Shown: positions 43,153-51,161 of the stretch, in pieces | Layout of the letters: every line of letters begins with the position of its first letter | How positions within the stretch are numbered: the stretch's first letter is position 1 | Program-made: the position numbers and the translations under genes | The notes under the pieces: generated by a model | Told to the model about the DNA's origin: nothing | The model's input: the letters and a program-made list of their open reading frames with translations, nothing else | Database searches by the model: none | NCBI GenBank assembly: GCA_964388955.1 | Contig: CAYMCO010000009.1 | Span: 1-64,000, forward strand | Length of the DNA: 64,000 nucleotides | Source: CAYMCO01 sp964388955 | GTDB taxonomy: Bacteria; Chloroflexota; Anaerolineae; Anaerolineales; E44-bin32 | Direction of reading: 5' to 3'

Positions 43153-45378
43153 TTGAAGAAGGATGGGCATCGATCCCGGTCCAACGGCTCACTGAGGGAT
43201 GATCTGCCTCTGGCCGTGGATCGAATTCTCACCTATCTCGAGGACCTGGGGGCGCTGTTCCTCGTCGCCCTGGCGACTCTTGCCGCCCTCGGGCTTGCGG
43301 GGCTGAGCCACGGGGTGCTGATCGACCGCCTGACGCAATACCTTTGGAGTTGGGGCGGATATGGGGCCATCGCCCTCCCTCTGCTGCTCATTTTGGGCGC
43401 CGTCCTCGTTTACCGCCGCCGTATCGGCTATGCTCTGCGGGTCGACTGGACCCGGATCATCTTTTTCGAGGTTGGGTTTGTCGGCTTGCTGGCCTGTCTT
43501 TCCATTCTTGACGGCCTTTCCCTGCCCCGGGCAGAGATCGGCATGGGCGGAGGCCTGATCGGCTGGGCGATTGGCACCTTGGCGGTCGAGACGCTCGGCG
43601 ACTTGCCCGGGGGGATCGCCCTCCTAGCATCGGCAGTGATCGGCCTGAGTTATGCGCTCTTTCCGTTGGCCCACAGAGCGTTGGGGTGGCTGGAGAGCCG
43701 GAATCCGGTCGAGCTGGAGGGTCCGCCGCGTCCACAGCCCAAGCAGGAGACGGTGGCGGCGGCGTTGGAGCAGGGATCGGCTCCTCTCCGGCCCAAGACG
43801 CTGCCCCGGCGGGTGCCCCGCAAGTACCGGAAGAACTTTCGCCTGCCGGAGATGGCGCAGGACCACCCAGGCTTCGACACGCAGCGGGATGAGCGCCTGC
43901 CGCCGCTGGATCTCCTTGCCGGCGGAGACGCGAAGCGGGTGACGGAGAAGGAGATCAACATCGCGGCGGGCCTGATCGAGAAGACGCTGGACGATTTTGG
44001 TCTGCCGGTGGAAGTGGTGGGCTTCAGAACCGGGCCCTCCGTGACCCAGTTTGCCGTGGAGCCCGGCTACATCGGGGGCGGCGAGGAGGGAGGAGGCGGG
44101 CATCGCAGCAAGGTGCGTGTCTCGCAGATCTCCGCTCTGGCGAAGGATCTGGCGCTCGCCTTGGCGGCCCCCCGTTTGCGCATCGAGGCTCCTGTTCCCG
44201 GGCGCCCGTATGTGGGCATCGAAGTGCCCAATCGGAAGGCGGGGTTGGTCCGCCTCCGGCCAGTGCTGGAATCCGGCGCCTTTCAGTCGATCGAATCCCC
44301 CCTTGCCATCGCTTTGGGCCGGGATGTGGCGGGCGAGCCGCTGGCCGCGGATTTGGCGGCCATGCCTCACCTTTTGATCGCCGGCACCACGGGCTCCGGA
44401 AAGTCCGTATGCATAGCGGCGCTGGCGACGTGCCTGGTGATGAACAACACGCCCGAGGACCTGCGCCTCGTGATGATCGATCCCAAGATGGTGGAGCTGA
44501 TCCGCTTCAACGGGCTCCCGCACCTGTATGGCAGAGTCGAGACGGAATTGGAGCGCATTGTCACCGTCTTGCGATGGTGCACGCTCGAGATGGACCGCCG
44601 CTACCGGGAGTTTGAACGTGTGGGGGCACGGGATATCGAATCATACAACCGGAAGGCCCGTCGCCGGGGGAATGAGGCGCCCTTACCACGCATCGTCGTG
44701 ATGATCGATGAACTCGCCGACCTGATGATGATGGCGCCAGATCAGACGGAGCGGGTCCTGGTCCGTCTCGCTCAGATGGCGCGGGCGGTCGGCATCCATC
44801 TGGTCGTTGCGACCCAGCGGCCAAGCACCGATATCCTCACCGGCCTCATCAAGGCCAACTTTCCCGCCCGCATCGCCTTTGCGGTGGCCTCGGGTGTGGA
44901 TTCGCGCGTCGTGCTCGATAAGCCCGGCGCCGAGTCGTTGCTCGGAAGGGGCGACATGCTCTTCCTGTCCCCGGAGGCGGCCGGGCCCGTACGAGTTCAG
45001 GGGATCTTTGTGACCGATAGTGAGGTCGAGCGCATGGTGGAGTACTGGGAGGAGATGGTGGCTCCGGCACGAGAGGCGCCCGGGGAAGCCGAAGAGCCCC
45101 CTTGGGAGGATCTGGTTCTGAAGCAGGAACTGCTCGAAGAACGGGACGAAATCCTAGAACAGGCCATCCAACTGGTGCGGGAGACCGGCGAGGCGAGTGC
45201 CTCCATGCTGCAGCGCAAGCTGCGGGTGGGATTTCCGCGAGCCGCCCGTCTGATGGATGAGCTGCAGGAACTGGGTGTGATCGGCGCCCCGCAATCCGGC
45301 GGCAGGCCCAGAGAAGTCCTGATCGAACCGGACCAGGATTTGCTCGAGATCATAGATGAAGACGATCTCGAGGAATGA
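43153..45378 (+). CDS. ftsK: FtsK/SpoIIIE DNA translocase
   Basis: The 741-residue protein has an N-terminal membrane module (about 25-190, four or five segments), a basic/Pro linker, then the motor. The motor has an alpha-beta core with FRTGPSVTQFAVEPG near residue 295, Walker A AGTTGSGKSV near 410, Walker B IVVMIDELADL near 520 and a C-terminal gamma winged helix (about 665-730, ASMLQRKLRVGFPRAARLMD). It pumps chromosomal DNA at the septum and activates Xer recombination. The start is TTG with GAAGGA upstream. The length is typical for the short FtsK class. Confidence 0.96.
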   Translation: MKKDGHRSRSNGSLRDDLPLAVDRILTYLEDLGALFLVALATLAALGLAGLSHGVLIDRLTQYLWSWGGYGAIALPLLLILGAVLVYRRRIGYALRVDWTRIIFFEVGFVGLLACLSILDGLSLPRAEIGMGGGLIGWAIGTLAVETLGDLPGGIALLASAVIGLSYALFPLAHRALGWLESRNPVELEGPPRPQPKQETVAAALEQGSAPLRPKTLPRRVPRKYRKNFRLPEMAQDHPGFDTQRDERLPPLDLLAGGDAKRVTEKEINIAAGLIEKTLDDFGLPVEVVGFRTGPSVTQFAVEPGYIGGGEEGGGGHRSKVRVSQISALAKDLALALAAPRLRIEAPVPGRPYVGIEVPNRKAGLVRLRPVLESGAFQSIESPLAIALGRDVAGEPLAADLAAMPHLLIAGTTGSGKSVCIAALATCLVMNNTPEDLRLVMIDPKMVELIRFNGLPHLYGRVETELERIVTVLRWCTLEMDRRYREFERVGARDIESYNRKARRRGNEAPLPRIVVMIDELADLMMMAPDQTERVLVRLAQMARAVGIHLVVATQRPSTDILTGLIKANFPARIAFAVASGVDSRVVLDKPGAESLLGRGDMLFLSPEAAGPVRVQGIFVTDSEVERMVEYWEEMVAPAREAPGEAEEPPWEDLVLKQELLEERDEILEQAIQLVRETGEASASMLQRKLRVGFPRAARLMDELQELGVIGAPQSGGRPREVLIEPDQDLLEIIDEDDLEE

Positions 45379-45388
45379 TGCCCTCTTC

Positions 45389-45417
45389 TTGACTTCCCCC
45401 CTACGCCGCGTTAGCAT
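45389..45417 (+). promoter_or_regulatory. Promoter of the CDP-alcohol phosphatidyltransferase gene
   Basis: TTGACT (45389-45394) and TAGCAT (45412-45417) are spaced by 17 bases in the gap after ftsK. Confidence 0.6.
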
Positions 45418-45450
45418 ACCTCATCATGTCTAGCCATCCTGGAGCCTCGC

Positions 45451-46071
45451 ATGCAGGCTGATGAAAACGCCACTCATCCCCCGCGCACATTGACGGATCA
45501 GATGAGGGTTATCTTCAAAGATGTCTTGGAGCCTGTGGCGAAGTTCTTGAACCGCATCGGCCTGCAACCCAACACGCTCACCCTCATGGGCTTGGCGGGG
45601 AACCTCGTCGGGGCGCTCTTCTTGGCCATGGGCAACTACCTTGTCGGGGGCTTGATTGTCGTGGTCATGGGCCCCATCGATGCGCTGGATGGCACCATGG
45701 CACGGCTTCGTGGAGAGCCGACAGATTTCGGCGCCTTCGTTGATTCGGTCACTGACCGGTACATCGAATTGATCATCTACGGCGGCTTGCTGGTTCATTA
45801 CCTGGTGAGGAAGGACATGGTGGCCGGAGGGATTGTGTTCGCTGCCGCAGGAGGTTCGGTCCTGGTTTCATATGTCCGTGCTCGAGCCGAGGCACTGGGG
45901 TTTAGCGTGAAGCGGGGCATCTTGACCCGGGTGGAAAGATACCTGGTCCTCGCGCCCGCACTGGTGCTGGGCATACCCAAGATCGGACTGCTGATCATCG
46001 CGGTGTTGGCCAACGTGACTGCGCTACAGCGTATTCTGATTGTCCGGGGCCAGGCCCGGAAGCGATCGTGA
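45451..46071 (+). CDS. CDP-alcohol phosphatidyltransferase
   Basis: The 206-residue membrane protein carries the family's active-site motif D-G-x2-A-R-x8-G-x3-D-x3-D as DALDGTMARL, then GAFVDSVTDR (about residues 76-103). It has about six membrane segments. It would join a CDP-diacylglycerol to an alcohol acceptor in phospholipid synthesis; the acceptor (glycerol phosphate, inositol phosphate or other) is not determinable. GGAG precedes the ATG. Nine bases separate it from lgt, so both are in one lipid-related operon. Confidence 0.9.
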   Translation: MQADENATHPPRTLTDQMRVIFKDVLEPVAKFLNRIGLQPNTLTLMGLAGNLVGALFLAMGNYLVGGLIVVVMGPIDALDGTMARLRGEPTDFGAFVDSVTDRYIELIIYGGLLVHYLVRKDMVAGGIVFAAAGGSVLVSYVRARAEALGFSVKRGILTRVERYLVLAPALVLGIPKIGLLIIAVLANVTALQRILIVRGQARKRS

Positions 46072-46080
46072 GGTGATGAT

Positions 46081-46896
46081 TTGACATTCGACCCCTACGG
46101 CATCCACATCGGGCCGCTGTATTTCCGATACTATGGCTTCATCCTCATGTTCGGGGCGCTGGCGGCTGCGCTGGTGTCCCGCCGCCTGCTCTCCAAAACA
46201 GACAAGGACCCGGATATCGTGTGGGATGCGCTGATCTGGGTGTTGATATTTGGGGTCGTCGGCGCCCGTCTCTACCATGTGTTCACCCCGTCGAAGAGCC
46301 TGCTGGATGCGGGCATCGACACGCGCTACTACCTCACACACCCGCTGCAGATCTTGATGACTTGGCAGGGTGGGCTGGGTATGCCTGGGGCGATTATCGG
46401 GGGTGTGATCGGGTTGTATTTCTTCACTCGCCGCAACAATGTGGGTTTCCTCTTCATCTTGGACGTGGCTGCCCCCGGGGTGCCTCTTGCGCAGGCGATC
46501 GGCCGCTGGGGCAACTTCGTCAACCAGGAGCTGTATGGCCCACCAACTGATCTGCCTTGGGGCATCTATATTCGGCCCGAGAACCGCCTGGAGGGGTACG
46601 AGAATTACAGCCGCTTCCAGCCGCTGTTCCTGTACGAATCGCTTTGGAATCTGGCCACCGCGCTGTTCATGATTTGGCTTTTCAACAACCGCCGGGATCG
46701 GCTTCAACAGGGGGATTTCTTCCTGATTTACTTGATCCTGTACCCGGTGGGCCGCTTCTTTCTCGAATTCCTGCGCCTGGACTTCGTGCCCATCTGGGGC
46801 ATCAACTTCAATCAAATGTTGATGCTCGTCGTCGCGTTGGCCAGCGGCGGCCTGCTCCTATACCGGCGTCGTTTTCACCAGGCGAGCGCCGCGTGA
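46081..46896 (+). CDS. lgt: Prolipoprotein diacylglyceryl transferase
   Basis: The 271-residue membrane protein has the Lgt signature IGRWGNFVNQELYG near residue 140, whose Arg, Asn and Glu are conserved. GARLYHVF near 61 and several membrane segments also fit. It transfers diacylglycerol from phosphatidylglycerol to the lipobox Cys of prolipoproteins. The window encodes at least two such lipoproteins (8074 and 15841). The start is TTG with GAGGTG upstream, nine bases after the phosphatidyltransferase gene. Confidence 0.95.
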   Translation: MTFDPYGIHIGPLYFRYYGFILMFGALAAALVSRRLLSKTDKDPDIVWDALIWVLIFGVVGARLYHVFTPSKSLLDAGIDTRYYLTHPLQILMTWQGGLGMPGAIIGGVIGLYFFTRRNNVGFLFILDVAAPGVPLAQAIGRWGNFVNQELYGPPTDLPWGIYIRPENRLEGYENYSRFQPLFLYESLWNLATALFMIWLFNNRRDRLQQGDFFLIYLILYPVGRFFLEFLRLDFVPIWGINFNQMLMLVVALASGGLLLYRRRFHQASAA

Positions 46897-46987
46897 GACC
46901 CGCGGCCGGCAGAGGCAACCGGGGGCCCGTCGGCCGATGCCCGCGCCCATCCCAACTGGGACTCTAGTCCATGTGACCGGCGGATGA

Positions 46988-47017
46988 TTGCGCATTCGGG
47001 CCCAGGGTTGGTACATT
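46988..47017 (+). promoter_or_regulatory. Promoter of the ABC transporter operon
   Basis: TTGCGC (46988-46993) and TACATT (47012-47017, in TTGGTACATT) are 18 bases apart. Transcription would begin near 47024, giving an almost leaderless message for ATG 47030. Confidence 0.5.
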
Positions 47018-47029
47018 AGTGAAAGTCCC

Positions 47030-47977
47030 ATGCCGATGAAGACGCTCATTCGCGCCCATGGCCTGACCAAGGAATTTGGTGATTTCGTCGCCGTAGACGG
47101 GGTGGACCTCGAGGTACATGAGGGGGAGGTCCTTGCCTTGCTTGGCCCAAACGGCGCCGGCAAGACTACCACGATCCGCATGTTGGCGTCCATTCTCACT
47201 CCAACCGACGGCGAAGCCACCGTCGCGGGCTATGATGTCGCATCCCAGTCCCACCTGGTCCGGGGGAAGATAGGACTGCTGACCGAGCATCATGGCCTGT
47301 ACACGCGCATGAGGCCGTTGGAGTATCTGCGCTTCTTCGGTCGAACATACAACATGCCGGACAGCGTGACCGAAAAGCGCGCCCTGGACCTGCTGCAGCG
47401 CCACGGATTGGCAGAGTACACCGAACTCAGGCTGGGGGAATTCTCGAAAGGCATGCGCCAGAAGTTGGCGCTCGTGCGCGCGCTGCTGCACTCGCCTCCT
47501 GTCCTGCTGCTGGACGAACCCACCTCCGCAATGGATCCAGCCAGCGCGAGACAGGTTCGTGATCAGATCATCGCGCTCAGGTCTTCGCGGCGAGCGATCA
47601 TCGTGTGCACTCACAATCTGGCGGAGGCGGAATTACTGGCCAGCCGGATCGCCATCATCTCCAAGGGACGCATTGTGGTGCAAGGGTCGATCCCAGAGCT
47701 CAAGCGGCGATTGCTGGGCGCGCCGATCTTCGAAGTACAGCTCACGGAACCGGTGGATGGGGTCATCGAGAAGCTGCCGACGCATCTGCCCCTCGTCGCC
47801 ATCGGTGTGGATTGGTTCCAATTCCGTTCGGATCGCCCCGAAGTCGATAATCCCCAGGTGCTCAAGCTGCTGCTCGCGCATGAACTCTCGGTCCTGTCCG
47901 TGTCCGAGGTGGGCCGCAGCCTGGAGGATGTCTATTTGCAGGTGGTCGAAACCACCTGGCTCCCGGCAGAGGGATGA
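47030..47977 (+). CDS. ABC transporter ATP-binding protein
   Basis: The 315-residue protein has a complete ABC ATPase: Walker A LLGPNGAGKTTT near residue 38, a signature motif LGEFSKGMRQKLALVRALL near 135, Walker B VLLLDEPTSAMD near 160 and the H-loop VCTHNLAEAE near 192. A C-terminal extension (about 220-315) is typical of the ABC-2 exporter class (drug, lipid or Na+ export). Four bases separate it from its permease gene. No strong ribosome site is visible, consistent with a near-leaderless transcript; ATG 47036 is an alternative. Confidence 0.92.
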   Translation: MPMKTLIRAHGLTKEFGDFVAVDGVDLEVHEGEVLALLGPNGAGKTTTIRMLASILTPTDGEATVAGYDVASQSHLVRGKIGLLTEHHGLYTRMRPLEYLRFFGRTYNMPDSVTEKRALDLLQRHGLAEYTELRLGEFSKGMRQKLALVRALLHSPPVLLLDEPTSAMDPASARQVRDQIIALRSSRRAIIVCTHNLAEAELLASRIAIISKGRIVVQGSIPELKRRLLGAPIFEVQLTEPVDGVIEKLPTHLPLVAIGVDWFQFRSDRPEVDNPQVLKLLLAHELSVLSVSEVGRSLEDVYLQVVETTWLPAEG

Positions 47978-47980
47978 TCG

Positions 47981-49426
47981 ATGCCTGACACGCTGGGTGG
48001 AACGCGCGGGACTTTGGCCAGCGCATGGATCGTAGCACGGCGCGAACTGCGGGATCAGCTTCGGGATTGGCGGATAATCACCCCCATCGTACTGCTGACT
48101 CTGTTCTTCCCAATGCTCATGAACCTCACCGCCCGGCAGGTGGACAGCTTTGTCAGCCGCTACGGGGCCACCATCATCGGCGAGAGGCTGATGCCTTTCC
48201 TGCTGATGATCGTGGGGTTCTTCCCCATTTCGATCTCCCTGGTGATCGCCCTAGAGAGTTTCGCCGGGGAGCGCGAGCGGCTGAGCCTTGAGCCGCTGCT
48301 CGCAACCCCTTTGAAGGGCGAGGAGATCTTCATTGGTAAGGTGCTCGCCTCGTTGTCCATGCCCCTGCTGGGCGCGTATCTGGGTATAGTGGTCTACCTG
48401 ATCAGCCTTGCGGTGCGAATCGGTTGGTATCCGACACCGCAATTGCTGCTCCAGGTGATCGCACTGACAACCGGCCAGGCGGTTATGATGGTCAGCGCAG
48501 CGGTGGTGGTTTCATCCCAAGCCACCTCCGTTCGGGCCGCCAATCTATTGGCGTCCTTCATTATCGTGCCGGTATCGGAACTGATCATCGCGGAGAGCAT
48601 GATCATGTTCTGGGGGCGGAACATCGGCCTGTGGCTCACCTTCCTCGGGCTGGCAGTGGTGTCCGTTATCCTCTGGCGGATGGGACTGCGTCTGTTCAAT
48701 CGGGAGCAGCTTCTGAGCCGCGAGATTGATCGCCTGGATCTGCGGTGGGCTTGGACGCTCTTCTGGCGCGCCTTCCGAGGCGGCGCGAGCGAACCAATCG
48801 AATGGCTCGTGGGGGTCTGGCGCCGGTCTCTGCCACGCCTCTGGCGCTCCGCGATCGCGATGGCCCTGCTGCTGGTGGGAGGTTTCTACGTCGGAGTGTA
48901 CCTCGCCCATCAGTTCACACTTCCAGAGAATCTCCTTGACTTGAGCATCCTGCGCGGCGGCGGTCTGGGGCCTCTGCAGGAATACGGCTTGATGAGTGCG
49001 CGCGGCTGGTTCTGGGTGATGTTCACGAATCTCCGCGCCTTGTTGATTGCCACCGCTCTGGGGGTATTCAGCCTCGGGGTGCTTGGGATGATCTTGCTTA
49101 TGGCCCCCATCGGCATCATCGGATATCTCAGCACCAATTTGGCCCTCGCTGGCCAGGATGCCGGCCTCTTCATAGCTGCCTTGGTCCTCCCCCACGGGAT
49201 TCTGGAAATTCCCTTGACGATCGTGGCAGGCTCGGCGTTGTTGGAAGTGGCTCTCTGCCTGGTGAACCCCAAGCCGGGCGCCTCGTTGGGGGAGAGCTGG
49301 GTCACCGGCCTGGCCGAGTGGGCCCGGATTTCCCTCGCCGTATCCCTTCCGCTGCTGGTGGGCGCCGCCGCCTTGGAAGTGTTCCTCACCCCTCGGATTG
49401 GGGTGCTGCTGCTAGGCGGGGGATGA
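47981..49426 (+). CDS. ABC-2 type permease fused to a SpoIIM-like domain
   Basis: The 481-residue membrane protein has two modules. The N-terminal part (about 1-270) is an ABC-2 permease, with LRDWRIITPIVLLTLFFPML, LESFAGERERLSLEPLLATP and about six membrane segments. The C-terminal part (about 285-478) looks like SpoIIM/DUF95, with FWVMFTNLRALLIATALGVF and the family's key LPHGILEIP near residue 405, plus five more membrane segments. SpoIIM-like proteins usually stand alone. The fusion suggests their role is tied to this exporter. The start has GAGGGATGA upstream; the stop overlaps the next ATG. Confidence 0.85.
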   Translation: MPDTLGGTRGTLASAWIVARRELRDQLRDWRIITPIVLLTLFFPMLMNLTARQVDSFVSRYGATIIGERLMPFLLMIVGFFPISISLVIALESFAGERERLSLEPLLATPLKGEEIFIGKVLASLSMPLLGAYLGIVVYLISLAVRIGWYPTPQLLLQVIALTTGQAVMMVSAAVVVSSQATSVRAANLLASFIIVPVSELIIAESMIMFWGRNIGLWLTFLGLAVVSVILWRMGLRLFNREQLLSREIDRLDLRWAWTLFWRAFRGGASEPIEWLVGVWRRSLPRLWRSAIAMALLLVGGFYVGVYLAHQFTLPENLLDLSILRGGGLGPLQEYGLMSARGWFWVMFTNLRALLIATALGVFSLGVLGMILLMAPIGIIGYLSTNLALAGQDAGLFIAALVLPHGILEIPLTIVAGSALLEVALCLVNPKPGASLGESWVTGLAEWARISLAVSLPLLVGAAALEVFLTPRIGVLLLGGG

Positions 49427-50187
49427 GCGGCATGCCGCACATCGTGGTGCTGGGGAGTGCGAACGCCATTCCCACGGAGAACCACGCCAATGCCCATCTT
49501 GCCATCGTGGGAGGGCAGCGGACGGTGCTCATAGACTGCCCCGTCGGCGTGCTGCGGCGCATTCAGGCGGCGGATCTGGATCTGGATTCCATTTCAGACG
49601 TCATCATCACGCATTTCCACCCCGATCATGCGGCCGGCCTGGCACCCTTGCTGATGAGCCTTTGGTTGCTGGGGCGGACCAGGCCACTCTCAATCCACGG
49701 TCTTTCCCACACCATGGACCGGGCGCATTCCATGATGGCCTTGTTCGAGTGGACCGAGTGGCCCGAAATGTACCGCGTGGATTTCAATTCGATCCCGGGC
49801 ACGGAGAACGCACTTGTGCTGCAAACCGGCGACCTGGAAATCCGAGCTTCACCGACGCGGCACATGGTTCCCAGCATCGCATTGCGAGTGCAGACGCGGC
49901 CGGAGAGCAGAGTGGCGGTGTATTCCTCGGATACGGAGCCCTGTGATGAGGTGGTCCACTTGGCGGAAGCAGCCGACGTGCTCATCCATGAAGCCACGGG
50001 GGAAGGGCCTGGCCATTCCTCCGCCTCGGCGGCGGGGGCTGTGGCAAAGCGAGCCGGGGTTGGCCGCCTGTTCCTGATTCATTATTCTCTGGGAGAGCGC
50101 TCGGCGGGCGCGATGCTGACGGATGCCTCAAGCAGCTTTTCCGGTCCGGTGGAATTGGCGCGGGACTTGATGTCTATCGCGCTCTAG
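49423..50187 (+). CDS. Metallo-beta-lactamase fold hydrolase
   Basis: The 254-residue protein has the metal-binding motif THFHPDHAAG near residue 63, a further His in PTRHMVPS and Asp in SSDTEPCDEV, and a late His in LIHYSLGE. It resembles the RNase Z/ElaC-like branch by order. It may hydrolyse RNA or a phosphodiester; the substrate is unknown. Its ATG overlaps the permease stop (ATGA), so it is the third gene of the ABC/SpoIIM operon. ATG 49432 is a possible later start. Confidence 0.85.
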   Translation: MSGMPHIVVLGSANAIPTENHANAHLAIVGGQRTVLIDCPVGVLRRIQAADLDLDSISDVIITHFHPDHAAGLAPLLMSLWLLGRTRPLSIHGLSHTMDRAHSMMALFEWTEWPEMYRVDFNSIPGTENALVLQTGDLEIRASPTRHMVPSIALRVQTRPESRVAVYSSDTEPCDEVVHLAEAADVLIHEATGEGPGHSSASAAGAVAKRAGVGRLFLIHYSLGERSAGAMLTDASSSFSGPVELARDLMSIAL

Positions 50188-50286
50188 TCCTCCTGGACGG
50201 CGCCGCCCCTCTCGCATCGCCCTCGCGACCCCCACCCGATTCCCTCCCCCCGCACCCGGCGTTGATTTCGACCCTCATCGCAAAGC

Positions 50287-50427
50287 CATTGCGAGGCGAC
50301 CTTCGCACGCTCAGGGCGGGCGCAGCGCTGCTGGTCCTGATGCAGTTGTCGGGATGCCAATCTTTCCACCCGAGAAGACCCCCTGCCCAGAAGATTGCGA
50401 CGTCGGCCTATCGGCCTCCTCGCAATG
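50287..50427. repeat. MITE-like dispersed repeat, copy 2 (141 bp, inverted)
   Basis: Ends are CATTGCGAGG (50287-50296) and CCTCGCAATG (50418-50427), a perfect 10-base inverted repeat. The reverse complement aligns with 36597-36714 over shared blocks GCAATCTTCTGG, GGTGGAAAGA, GACAACTGCATCAGGAC and CGCCTCGCAATG. It is about 23 bases longer than copy 1 through small indels. Confidence 0.78.
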
Positions 50428-50551
50428 ACTGCGAGGGGCGAGGGCCTCCTCCCCAAGAGATCACGACCCCTCTCCCTCGGGACGGGCGTCGCCCTTGCGG
50501 CATCCAGGAAGCATCGCGGTTTCTCTGTTGAGGAGATGTACAGCATGACCA

Positions 50552-50637
50552 AGGCGCATCTCGAGTGCCGGGCGCCGCTTCGATATTCTTCGGAGGCGAA
50601 TCCGCACTTGGCGCAGGGCGTATCGACCGGTGCGCCT
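50552..50637. repeat. Partial copy of the 122-bp inverted repeat
   Basis: AGGCGCATCTCGAGTGCCG at 50552-50570 is identical to 6596-6614. Further on, GGCGTATCGACCGGTGCGCC near 50618-50637 resembles the end of the 6523-6644 element plus its flank (GGTGTATCGAGAGGAGCGCC). The middle has diverged. Confidence 0.5.
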
Positions 50638-50686
50638 TCTCGAAACAGTGGGCATAATTCCTGCGGAAAGAAAGGCCCCTGCGCTG

Positions 50687-50695
50687 TGGTAGAAT
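50687..50695 (+). promoter_or_regulatory. Extended -10 promoter of hsp20
   Basis: TGGTAGAAT lies 40 bases before the hsp20 ATG. No -35 was recognised; a HrcA/CIRCE-type inverted repeat was looked for and not found. Confidence 0.5.
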
Positions 50696-50735
50696 GGTTT
50701 GAATCCGTGACATAAGCCTCACAGCCGGGGTAGGA

Positions 50736-51140
50736 ATGACCGAGCATAAGCGCATGGAGAAGGGCCCGACCCGCTGGGGAAACTTGAGCCGGAGTTGGCG
50801 GGTGCGGCTGCAATCTGCTGCGTGGCATCCGCCCACGGACCTGTGCGAGATAGAGGGCGCCTATTTGGTGGAAGTAGAAGTGGCCGGAATGAGGGGTGAC
50901 GATTTCGCCATCCAATACTCCCGTGGCATGCTCTCCATCCGGGGCAGCCGGTCCAGTAGACGAGTGGCGAGCGCCTATCATCAGATCGAGATTTCGATGG
51001 GCGAGTTCGCAGTAGACGTGCACATCCCCGGCCCGGTGAAAGTAGATGAGATTGAGGCCACGTATGATAATGGTTTCCTGCGCCTTACATTGCCGAAGAA
51101 TATGGCCAAGGATATCTCTATTGAGTCGCGCCAGGGATGA
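50736..51140 (+). CDS. Small heat shock protein, Hsp20/alpha-crystallin family
   Basis: The 134-residue protein has the alpha-crystallin core: AWHPPTDLCEIEGAYLVEVEVAG, a FAIQYSRGMLSIRGSR strand pair and the closing YDNGFLRLTLPK. The C-terminal IxI anchor is weak (ISI). It binds unfolding proteins as an ATP-independent holdase. It is 21 bases upstream of lon on the same strand, a natural proteostasis pair. Confidence 0.92.
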   Translation: MTEHKRMEKGPTRWGNLSRSWRVRLQSAAWHPPTDLCEIEGAYLVEVEVAGMRGDDFAIQYSRGMLSIRGSRSSRRVASAYHQIEISMGEFAVDVHIPGPVKVDEIEATYDNGFLRLTLPKNMAKDISIESRQG

Positions 51141-51161
51141 TGCGCATAGCCACAAGGCGCT

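Larger units (their letters stand above)
50188..50735. other. Spacer with MITE-like copy 2 and repeat fragment
   Basis: No gene is supported. It carries the 141-bp element (50287-50427), the 19-base word shared with the 122-bp repeat (50552-50570), and the hsp20 promoter. Confidence 0.5.

Noticed and set aside
50287..50427. Simple terminator explanation for the palindromic ends after the metallo-hydrolase gene
   Set aside because: The ends are 120 bases apart and shared with a distant inverted copy, which fits a dispersed element rather than a terminator.
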